The position numbers and the translations under genes were made by a program. The notes beneath the pieces were generated by a model. The model was not told the origin of the DNA and searched no databases. It saw nothing but the letters and a program-made list of their open reading frames with translations. 64,000 bases of DNA from Pseudomonas viridiflava (GTDB lineage Bacteria > Pseudomonadota > Gammaproteobacteria > Pseudomonadales > Pseudomonadaceae): the NCBI RefSeq assembly GCF_900580675.1, contig NZ_UTBG01000186.1, forward strand, positions 124,001-188,000, written 5' to 3'. Numbering within the stretch: the stretch's first letter is position 1; every line of letters begins with the position of its first letter. Below, one piece after another: positions 37,951 to 46,600 of this stretch.

Positions 37951-38856
37951 TCAATTGCTGGACAGCCGATCACCCCGGGCAAACTTCCAGGTGCGGATGA
38001 TTTCCAGGCGGTCGACGTCGTTCAGGTCGCCGGTAAACGGCGCGAAAGGCGCGGCCAGGCGCACGATGCGCTGGGCGGCCTGGTCCAGCAGCGGCTGGCC
38101 GGACGACTCCAGCACCTGCACTTCATATAACGTACCGTCGCGGTTGATCGATACCAGTAAGCGCAAATTGCCATAGATCTGCTGGCGTCGGGCTTCATCC
38201 GGGTAGTTGAGGTTGCCGATGCGCTCGACCTTCTTGCGCCATTCGTCCTTATACCAGGCGCCTTTGTCACGCATGGTCGAGGCCGCGTTCAGCCGGTAGA
38301 TGCGCGGGCGCTTGGCGTACAGCTGCTGTTCGTTGGCCAGTTCGGCTTCGAGGCTGGAGATCTGGTCGGAAAGCTGCGAGCTGTCGAAGGTCGGCGCCGG
38401 CTTCACCGGTTCGGGTTGCGGCTCGGTCCTGGTTTTTTCGCGCTGGGTCGGGGCTTTTTGCGGCTTGGGCGCAACGGTGGTCACGGCAGCCTTGGGCGCA
38501 GCCTGCTTGACCTCGGGCTTGGGTGCCGGCGGCGGGGTGACTTTATTGACCTTGTTGTCCTGGAATGGCGCCACTTCGGTGGTCTTGGGCACCGCTTTTT
38601 TGTCGAGGGTGCCGCTGCCCTGCTGGTTGTCCTGGGCGAGAAAGTCGGCCTTTTCGGGCGGCTTTTCGCTCTTGAACGTGGCCAGGGTGATTTCCAGGGT
38701 CTTGGTGATCTGCTTGGGTTCGGCAAAGGTGAAACCCAGGCCGAGGATCAGGGCGAGGTGGATCAGTGCCGCCAGGAACAGGGTAAATCCGAGCCGATCA
38801 GCCGGGCGCACGCCGCTGTGGGAGAGTTCGGGGGGCAGATCGGACGGGAGTGTCAT
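37951..38856 (-). CDS. TonB family energy transducer (TonB3-like)
   Basis: The 301-residue protein has one N-terminal membrane segment (about residues 22–42) and a long proline/lysine/alanine-rich periplasmic part (about 60–150). A short coiled-coil region (SSQLSDQISSLEAELANEQQL) and a C-terminal TonB domain (about 210–300, with YPDEARRQQIYGNLRLLVSI) follow. Its place between gshB and yqgE, next to pilG, matches P. aeruginosa tonB3 (PA0406), which is required for twitching motility rather than iron uptake. No exbB or exbD is adjacent. Confidence 0.87.
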   Translation of the reverse strand: MTLPSDLPPELSHSGVRPADRLGFTLFLAALIHLALILGLGFTFAEPKQITKTLEITLATFKSEKPPEKADFLAQDNQQGSGTLDKKAVPKTTEVAPFQDNKVNKVTPPPAPKPEVKQAAPKAAVTTVAPKPQKAPTQREKTRTEPQPEPVKPAPTFDSSQLSDQISSLEAELANEQQLYAKRPRIYRLNAASTMRDKGAWYKDEWRKKVERIGNLNYPDEARRQQIYGNLRLLVSINRDGTLYEVQVLESSGQPLLDQAAQRIVRLAAPFAPFTGDLNDVDRLEIIRTWKFARGDRLSSN

Positions 38857-38933
38857 GACAAAAAAACCAACATCGCGCGTTTCACAGGTGGCGCATGATA
38901 ACGCAATGTTGGTTGATGTCCGGCTGTTCTATG

Positions 38934-39887
38934 TCACTTGGCTTGTAGCTTGCGCTCGATGGCCGCCATCAGCATTTCGCCGATGTTCGTGCCAAATGCG
39001 TTGTCGATCTCACGAATACAGGTCGGGCTGGTGACGTTGATTTCGGTGAGGTTCTCGCCGATTACGTCGAGTCCTACGAACAGCAGGCCTTTTTCGCGCA
39101 GGGTTGGGCCAACTTGAGCGGCGATCCAGCGATCCTTGTCCGACAGTGGCCGCGCTTCACCACGACCGCCAGCGGCCAGGTTGCCGCGAGTCTCGCCGGC
39201 CGCCGGGATACGCGCCAGGCAGTAATCCACCGGCTCGCCGTCAATCATCAGGATGCGCTTGTCGCCGTCCTTGATCGCCGGAATGTAGGCCTGGCCCATG
39301 ATCTGCTGGGTGCCCAGGGCGGTCAGGGTTTCGAGGATCACCGACAGGTTAGGGTCGCCGGCACGGTGACGGAAAATCGAGGTGCCGCCCATGCCGTCCA
39401 GCGGCTTGAGGATCACGTCACCGTGCTTGGCGGCAAATTCGCGCAGCACATCGGCGCGGCGGCTGACCACGGTCGGCGGCGTGCACTGTGGGAAAAGCGT
39501 GGCGAACAGCTTTTCGTTGCAGTCGCGCAGGCTTTGCGGCTTGTTGACGATCAGCACGCCCGCGCGCTCGGCCTGCTCCAGCAGGTAGGTGGAGTAGACG
39601 AATTCCATGTCGAACGGCGGGTCCTTGCGCATCAGGATCACGTCCAGGTCGCTCAGGGGGCTGTCGATTTCGTCCGCAAGCTCGAACCACTTCTCAGGGT
39701 TGGCAAACACCTGCAGCGGGCGCATGCGTGCGCGGGCTTCGCCGTCGCCCTGGTAAAGGTCCGGCTGCTCCATATAGAACAAGGTCCAACCGCGGGCCTG
39801 GGCGGCCAGGAGCATGGCCAGCGAGCTGTCCTTTTTATAGGAGATGCTGGCGATAGGGTCCATGACAATGCCGACGCGAACGCTCAT
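38934..39887 (-). CDS. gshB: Glutathione synthetase GshB
   Basis: The 317-residue ATP-grasp enzyme adds glycine to gamma-glutamylcysteine. It starts VRVGIVMDPIASISYKKDSS, has the ATP-grasp lysine in DVILKPLDGMGG near 160 and ends with EINVTSPTCIREID, which binds metal and substrate. It is divergent from pilG and upstream of tonB on the same strand. Confidence 0.97.
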   Translation of the reverse strand: MSVRVGIVMDPIASISYKKDSSLAMLLAAQARGWTLFYMEQPDLYQGDGEARARMRPLQVFANPEKWFELADEIDSPLSDLDVILMRKDPPFDMEFVYSTYLLEQAERAGVLIVNKPQSLRDCNEKLFATLFPQCTPPTVVSRRADVLREFAAKHGDVILKPLDGMGGTSIFRHRAGDPNLSVILETLTALGTQQIMGQAYIPAIKDGDKRILMIDGEPVDYCLARIPAAGETRGNLAAGGRGEARPLSDKDRWIAAQVGPTLREKGLLFVGLDVIGENLTEINVTSPTCIREIDNAFGTNIGEMLMAAIERKLQAK

Positions 39888-40126
39888 GGGGGATTTCCTC
39901 TAGCAAATTAGGGCGCATAAAAGTGGCGTCAGAGTGGCGCTGCGGCTGTTGTGGGTCAAGGAAAAACCACCGGGCGGGCCGCTCGATAGATTGCTCCCCG
40001 AGACTGTGCTAAAAAGACTGCCACGGCGCAGCAGCCCTTGAATTCCAAGGCTTGTGGCGCTCATCCTGTGCAACATCAGGCAGTACACACCGAAAACCGA
40101 TTCGCTGTGGCGATGGTAGAGCAGAT

Positions 40127-40534
40127 ATGGAACAGCATTCCAACGCCTTGAGAGTGATGGTGATCGACGATTCGAAAACGATCCGCCGCACCGCCGAGAC
40201 CCTGTTGAAGAACGCAGGGTGCGATGTCATCACGGCCATCGACGGTTTTGATGCCCTGGCGCGGATTGTTGATCATCACCCGCACATTATCTTTGTCGAC
40301 ATCATGATGCCGCGCCTGGATGGCTATCAGACCTGCGCCCTGGTGAAGAACAACCCGGCGTTCAAGTCGATCCCGGTGATCATGCTGTCCTCCAAGGACG
40401 GCCTGTTCGACAAGGCCAAGGGGCGCATCGTTGGTGTCGATCAGTTTTTGACCAAGCCTTTCAGCAAGGAAGAACTGCTGGGTGCGATCAAGGCCTACGT
40501 GCCCGGTTTCGCCGCAGTAGAACAAGCACACTGA
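40127..40534 (+). CDS. pilG: Twitching response regulator PilG
   Basis: The 135-residue single-domain receiver has the acidic pair in VMVIDDSKT, the phospho-acceptor aspartate in FVDIMMPRLDG near residue 58 and the lysine in FLTKPFSKEEL near 109. In P. aeruginosa PilG promotes pilus extension and cAMP production downstream of ChpA. It begins the pil-chp chemosensory operon. The ATG at 40127 removes 25 unsupported upstream codons. Confidence 0.94.
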   Translation: MEQHSNALRVMVIDDSKTIRRTAETLLKNAGCDVITAIDGFDALARIVDHHPHIIFVDIMMPRLDGYQTCALVKNNPAFKSIPVIMLSSKDGLFDKAKGRIVGVDQFLTKPFSKEELLGAIKAYVPGFAAVEQAH

Positions 40535-40580
40535 CGCCGCCCCACAAGGGCCGGCGCCGACCAATGTAGTGGGGAAAACC

Positions 40581-40946
40581 ATGGCACGCGTTCTGATCGT
40601 CGACGATTCGCCGACTGAAATGTACAAACTCACCGGCATGCTGGAAAAGCACGGCCACCAGGTGCTCAAGGCCGAAAACGGCGCGGACGGCGTGGCCCTG
40701 GCCCGTCAGGAAAAACCCGACGCCGTGCTGATGGACATCGTGATGCCGGGCCTCAATGGCTTCCAGGCCACGCGCCAGCTCTCCAAGGAGCCGGAAACCA
40801 ACGGCATTCCGATCATCATCATCACCACCAAGGACCAGGAGACCGACAAGATCTGGGGCGCGCGCCAGGGTGCCAAGGACTACCTGACCAAACCGGTGGA
40901 CGAAGAAACCCTGATCGCCACCCTGAACAAGGTGCTGGCCGGCTGA
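40581..40946 (+). CDS. pilH: Twitching response regulator PilH
   Basis: The 121-residue receiver has RVLIVDDSPTEMYKL at the start, the phospho-acceptor in LMDIVMPGLNGFQATRQL near residue 52 and the lysine in DYLTKPVDEETL near 104. PilH counteracts PilG in twitching control, perhaps as a phosphate sink. It lies 46 bp after pilG and 12 bp before pilI. Confidence 0.94.
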   Translation: MARVLIVDDSPTEMYKLTGMLEKHGHQVLKAENGADGVALARQEKPDAVLMDIVMPGLNGFQATRQLSKEPETNGIPIIIITTKDQETDKIWGARQGAKDYLTKPVDEETLIATLNKVLAG

Positions 40947-40958
40947 CGGTTCGCCATC

Positions 40959-41483
40959 ATGACCGAGTCGCAAACCGCCTTCGAGCTGCTGCTGGACATC
41001 GACCGCCGCTGCCGCCTGCTGGCCGCCGACCTGCCGTCCCAGGAAACCCGCCTGCAGCGTTGGAGCGGGATTGGCTTTCGCCTGGGCCAGCATTGGTACG
41101 TGGCGCCGATGGGCGAAGTTGCCGAGGTGTTGCATGAGCCGCGCTGCACGCTGATGCCGGGGGTCAAACCGTGGGTCAAAGGCGTGGCCAACCTGCGCGG
41201 GCGCTTGCTGCCGGTGATGGACCTGGGCGCGTTCCTCGGCCTTGAGCTGTCCAGGGCACGCAAGCAACGGCGGGTGCTGGTGGTGGAATACAACGAACTG
41301 TTTGTCGGGCTGCTGGTAGACGAGGTGGTGGGCATGCAGCATTTCGCACAAGACGCACTGCTGGCGAGCGCGGCGCCCGGCGCGCCGTTTATCCAGGGCC
41401 AGTTCGACGGCGACCAGCAGTGGCAGGTCTTCAGCCCCTTCGCCCTGGCCCAGGCCCCAGGTTTCATGGATGTTGCCGCATGA
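40959..41483 (+). CDS. pilI: CheW-like adaptor PilI
   Basis: The 174-residue protein contains one CheW domain (about residues 45–165: [20 protein letters not shown], then [24 protein letters not shown]). It couples the receptor PilJ to the kinase ChpA. Its TGA overlaps the pilJ ATG by 4 bases (ATGA), indicating coupled translation. Confidence 0.94.
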   Translation: MTESQTAFELLLDIDRRCRLLAADLPSQETRLQRWSGIGFRLGQHWYVAPMGEVAEVLHEPRCTLMPGVKPWVKGVANLRGRLLPVMDLGAFLGLELSRARKQRRVLVVEYNELFVGLLVDEVVGMQHFAQDALLASAAPGAPFIQGQFDGDQQWQVFSPFALAQAPGFMDVAA

Positions 41484-43531
41484 CCACCGTGCCCCCGCCA
41501 AAACCGCAGGCCGCCTCGCGCAGCCGTTCGCAGATCATCGTGCTGTTTATCGCGCTGATCGTGTTCATCATGCTGCTGTTCGCCAACTTCGCGTACCTCA
41601 ACACCCAGTCCACCTATGACAAACAGTACATCGGCCATGCCGGTGAGCTGCGCGTGCTGTCGCAACGTATCGCCAAAAACGCCACCGAAGCCGCTGCCGG
41701 CAAGGCGGCTGCGTTCAAGTTGCTCGGGGATGCACGCAACGATTTTGCCCGGCGCTGGGGCTACCTGAAAAAAGGCGATCAGGAAACCGGCCTGCCCGCC
41801 GCGCCCAGCGCCGTACGTGCGGAAATGCGCGCGGTGCAGACCGACTGGGAAGCGCTGCTGAAAAACACCGACGCGATCCTCGCCAGTGAACAGACGGTGC
41901 TGTCCCTGCACCAGGTGGCGGCAACCCTCGCCGAAACCGTGCCGCAATTGCAGATCGAGTCGGAAAAAGTCGTCGACATCCTGCTGCAACGCGGCGCCCC
42001 AGCCAGCCAGGTGGCCTTGGCCCAGCGCCAGTCGTTGCTGGCCGAGCGTATTTTGGGCGCGGTGAATACCGTGTTGGCCGGCGACGAAACCGCGGTGCAG
42101 GCTGCCGATGCGTTTGGCCGCGACGCCAACCGTTTCGGCCAGGTGCTCAATGGCATGCTCAACGGCAACCCAGGGCTGCGCATCACCCAGGTCGAAGACC
42201 GCGACGCCCGCGCGCGGCTGGCGGAAATTGCCGAGCTGTTCGAATTTGTTTCCGGCTCGGTGGATGAAATCCTCGAAACCTCGCCGCAGTTGTTTCAGGT
42301 CCGAGCCTCGGCGAGCAATATTTTCAACCTGTCGCAAACCCTGCTCGATGAAGCCTCGCACCTAGCCACCGGGTTTGAAAACCTGGCCGACGGGCGCAGT
42401 TTCGACACCATCGGCGGCTATGTGCTGGGGCTGCTGGCGCTGACCTCGATCATCCTGATCGGCCTGGTGATGGTGCGTGAAACCAACCGCCAGTTGCATG
42501 AAACCGCCGAGAAGAACGAGCGTAATCAGACCGCTATCATGCGCCTGCTTGATGAAATCGAAGACCTGGCCGACGGCGACCTGACAGTAACCGCCTCGGT
42601 CACCGAAGACTTCACCGGCACCATCGCCGACTCGATCAATTATTCGGTGGACCAACTGCGCGATCTGGTCGCGACCATCAACCTCACCGCAGGCCAGGTC
42701 GCCGGCGCCGTGCAGGACACCCAGGCCACCGCCATGCACCTGGCCCAGGCCTCGGAGCATCAGGCGCAGCAAATTGCCGAAGCGTCGACGGCGATCGAGC
42801 AGATGGCCCAGTCCATCGACCAGGTGTCGGCCAACGCGGCGGAGTCCTCGGCGGTGGCCGAGCGTTCGGTGGAGATCGCCAACAAAGGCAATGAAGTGGT
42901 GCACAACACCATCCACGGCATGGACAACATTCGCGAACAGATCCAGGACACCGCCAAGCGCATCAAGCGTCTCGGCGAGTCGTCCCAGGAAATCGGCGAT
43001 ATTGTCAGCCTGATCGATGACATTGCCGACCAGACCAACATCCTCGCGCTCAACGCCGCGATCCAGGCCAGCATGGCCGGGGATGCCGGGCGTGGTTTTG
43101 CGGTAGTGGCCGATGAAGTACAGCGGCTGGCCGAGCGCTCGTCCGCCGCGACCCGGCAGATCGAAACCCTGGTGCGGGCGATTCAGACCGACACCAACGA
43201 GGCTGTGATTTCCATGGAGCAGACCACCACCGAAGTGGTGCGCGGCGCGCGGCTGGCCCAGGACGCCGGAGTGGCGCTGGAAGAGATCGAGGGCGTGTCG
43301 AAAACCCTGGCGGCGTTGATCCAGAGCATCTCCAACGCGGCGCAGCAACAGACCTCGTCGGCGGGGCAGATCTCCCTGACGATGAACGTGATCCAGCAGA
43401 TCACCACGCAGACGTCATCGGGCTCCACCGCCACTGCAGAAAGCATCGGCAACCTGGCAAAAATGGCCAGCCAGTTGCGTAGGTCGGTATCGGGTTTCAC
43501 CCTGCCACCGCCAAAAACGGTAGACGATTGA
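41480..43531 (+). CDS. pilJ: Type IV pilus chemoreceptor PilJ
   Basis: The 683-residue methyl-accepting chemotaxis protein has a first membrane helix near residues 20–40, then a PilJ-type periplasmic domain ([20 protein letters not shown] motif). A second membrane helix lies near 317–335, followed by a HAMP region and a signalling domain with the hairpin tip around [20 protein letters not shown]. In P. aeruginosa PilJ senses surface contact through PilA. No methyltransferase gene (pilK) follows it here. Confidence 0.95.
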   Translation: MTTVPPPKPQAASRSRSQIIVLFIALIVFIMLLFANFAYLNTQSTYDKQYIGHAGELRVLSQRIAKNATEAAAGKAAAFKLLGDARNDFARRWGYLKKGDQETGLPAAPSAVRAEMRAVQTDWEALLKNTDAILASEQTVLSLHQVAATLAETVPQLQIESEKVVDILLQRGAPASQVALAQRQSLLAERILGAVNTVLAGDETAVQAADAFGRDANRFGQVLNGMLNGNPGLRITQVEDRDARARLAEIAELFEFVSGSVDEILETSPQLFQVRASASNIFNLSQTLLDEASHLATGFENLADGRSFDTIGGYVLGLLALTSIILIGLVMVRETNRQLHETAEKNERNQTAIMRLLDEIEDLADGDLTVTASVTEDFTGTIADSINYSVDQLRDLVATINLTAGQVAGAVQDTQATAMHLAQASEHQAQQIAEASTAIEQMAQSIDQVSANAAESSAVAERSVEIANKGNEVVHNTIHGMDNIREQIQDTAKRIKRLGESSQEIGDIVSLIDDIADQTNILALNAAIQASMAGDAGRGFAVVADEVQRLAERSSAATRQIETLVRAIQTDTNEAVISMEQTTTEVVRGARLAQDAGVALEEIEGVSKTLAALIQSISNAAQQQTSSAGQISLTMNVIQQITTQTSSGSTATAESIGNLAKMASQLRRSVSGFTLPPPKTVDD

Positions 43532-43612
43532 AATGCTACCTGAAGGACACCACAGACCAACCCCATTGTTCTTGGCTACACCAGCAACCCACGAATTCTA
43601 AGCGGAGCAGTT

Positions 43613-46600
43613 ATGGTTGATCGGCACGACTACGTGGCCCTCGAATGGGTCAAGGGCGACATTGCCGAAACCCTGAAACAGGCCCGTTCGGCGCTTGATA
43701 CCTTTGTCGAAACAGGCGACGGCGACGCCCTGAGCGAGTGCCTGGCGTGCATCCATCAGGTGCACGGCGCGCTGCAAATGGTCGAGTTCTACGGCGCGGC
43801 CCTGCTGGCTGAAGAAATCGAAGAGCTGGCCCTGACGCTCCAGGCGGGGCATGTGAGCCAGCGCGATGAAAGCATCCGCCTGTTGCAACAGGCTCTCGGG
43901 CAATTGCCGCTGTACCTGGACCGCATCCACAGCGCCCGCCGCGACCTGCCGCTGGTGGTGCTGCCGCTGCTCAACGACCTGCGCAGTGCGCGCGGCGAAA
44001 GCCTGCTCTCGGAAACCAGCCTGTTCAGCCCGCAGTTGCTGTCGATTGCGCCGTTGCCCGACGAGGCCCTGGCCCAACGCATGGCGCCCGACCTGCCAGA
44101 GCAACTGCGCCAGTGGCATCAGCTTTTGCTGCATGCTTTGGCCGGGCTGCTGCGCGAAGACCACGGCCCGAGCAACCTCGAAGACATGGCACGGGTATTC
44201 GCGCGCCTTGAAGCGCTGTGCCAGGGCGCGCCGCTGTTGCCGTTGTGGCAAGTGACCTCGGCGCTGGTCGAGGGCATGCTCACCGGCGTGATCGCCAACA
44301 GCCCGTCGCTGCGCAGCCTGCTCAAGGCCAGCGACAAGGAACTCAAGCGCCTGCTGGCGCAGGGCATCGGCGGGATCAACCGAGCGGCACCGGACGAACT
44401 GCTCAAAAGCCTGCTGTTCTACGTGGCCAAGGTCACCCGGCCGACGCCGCGCATGCAAAGTCTGAAGGAACGCTACGGCCTGGATGAGGCCTTGCCCGAC
44501 AGCGCCGTGGTCGACGCCGAGCGCGCGCGCCTCGCCGGGCCGGACCGCAACGCCATGGGGTCGGTGCTCGGCGCGTTGTGTGAGGAGCTGGTGCGGGTCA
44601 AGGAACGCCTCGACCTGTTTGTGCGCAGCGACCGCCAGCACACCGGCGACCTCGACGCGCTGCTCGCGCCGCTCCGGCAGATCGCCGATACCCTGGCCGT
44701 GCTGGGTTTCGGCCAGCCGCGCAAAGTGATCATCGACCAGCTCGCCGTGGTGCTGAGCCTGGCCCAGGGGCAACGCGAGCCGAATGACGCCGTATTGATG
44801 GACGTTGCCGGTGCCTTGCTTTACGTCGAGGCCACGCTGGCCGGGATGGTCGGCACCGTCGAGCCGGAAAGCCGTGAAGAAAGCCGCCTGCCCACTACCG
44901 ACCTGACGCAGATCCATCAGTTGGTGATCCGCGAATCCTGCCAGTGCCTGCGCCAAGCCAAGGAGCTGGTGATTGATTGCGTTGAAGCGCAGTGGGATCG
45001 CCAGCGCCTCGAATCCCTGCCCGAATTGCTCAGCCAGGTGCGCGGCGCCCTGGCGATGATCCCGCTGCCCCGCGCCGCAAGCCTGATGCGCGGTTGCACC
45101 GATTACGTCGACGAACAATTGATGGCCCATGACAGCCCGCCGTCCGAGGATCAGCTGGCGCATTTTGCCGACGTGATCAGCAGCCTGGAGTATTACCTTG
45201 AGCGCATGCTCCAGGATCCCGACGCTGCCGGTGAACGTGTGCTCGACTTGGCCATCCAGGGTCTGGCCGCGCTGGGTTACCTGCCCGCCGAAAAGCCCTG
45301 GCGCCAGGCGTTGGCTGCACCGGATGGCGTGCTGTCGACCGAAGCCGCGCCGAGCCAGTCCCAGTTCGACGCCCTGGCCAGCCCCACCTCGCGCCTGAAC
45401 CCTCCCGCCCAGCAACGGCCGGGCAGCCTGCTACCGCCGCCGCCCGGTGAAGAGTCTATCGACGATGAGCTGCGCGAAGTCTTCCTCGAAGAAACCGACG
45501 AAGTGCTTGAGGTGCTGCACCGCTACCTGCCCAACAGCGCCGACAAAACCGCCCAGGGCGAAATGCGCCGCGCCTTCCATACCCTCAAAGGCAGCGGCCG
45601 CATGGTCCGCGCCCTGGTGCTGGCCGAACTGGCCTGGGCCGTGGAAAACCTGCTCAACCGCGTACTGGAGCGCAGCGTGGCCCTCGGCCCTGACGTGCAG
45701 CAGGTGCTGGATGAGGCGGTGGCCCTGCTGCCGGAATTGATCGCCGACTTTGCCATCGACGATCAACGCCAGCGCGATGAAGTCGACGCCCTCGCTGCCC
45801 GTGCCCACGCCCTGGCCAGTGGCACCCAGGCGCCGGCCGCCGAAGCCCACGACCCGATGCTGCTGGAGATCTTCCGCAACGAAGCCCAGAGCCACCTGGA
45901 AAGCCTCAACCACTTCCTGCAACAGGCTGCCGAACACGTGCCGCTGCAAGTCAGCGATGAACTGCAACGCGCCCTGCATACCCTCAAGGGCAGCGCCTAT
46001 ATGGCTGGCGTGTTGCCCATCGCCGAGCTGGCGCGCCCGCTTGATCACCTGACCCGCGAGTACAAGGCCCACCGCCTGCAGCTGGACCTGGACGAAGTGG
46101 AGCTGTTGCTGGAGGCCGAGGGCTTGTTCCAGCGCGCGCTGCGCCATCTCAACGATCCCCTGGCGCCGATCAAGGGCGCGCAGGACCTGATCAGCCGCAC
46201 CCAAAGCCTGCTCGACCAGCAGCTTGAAGCACTGCTCCACGCACCGAACACCGGCTTGCGCGTCAAGCGTGACCCGCAGCTGATCGCCGACTTCCTGGCC
46301 CAGGGCATGGATATCCTGCTCGACGCCGAGAGCCTGCTGCGCCGCTGGCAGCAACACCCCGGCGAGCGTCAGGAATTGACGGCACTGCTGGACGAATTGA
46401 CCACGCTGGGGGAGGGCGCGCACGTCGCCGACCTCTACGCCATCGACGAACTCTGCGAAGCCTTGCTCGACCTGTATGGCGCCGTGGAAGAAAGCAGCCT
46501 GGCGGTCAGCGAGCGGTTTTTCCATGAGGCCGAGCAGGCCCATGAAGCGCTGATCAGCATGCTCGACCAATTGGCCGCCGGGCAGGAAATCAGCCCTGCG

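Noticed and set aside
43598-45415. A 605-codon frame antisense to chpA, and others of similar length at 45431–49738
   Set aside because: Composition is shadow-like (Gln/Arg/His rich) and chpA shows continuous domain structure on the plus strand.
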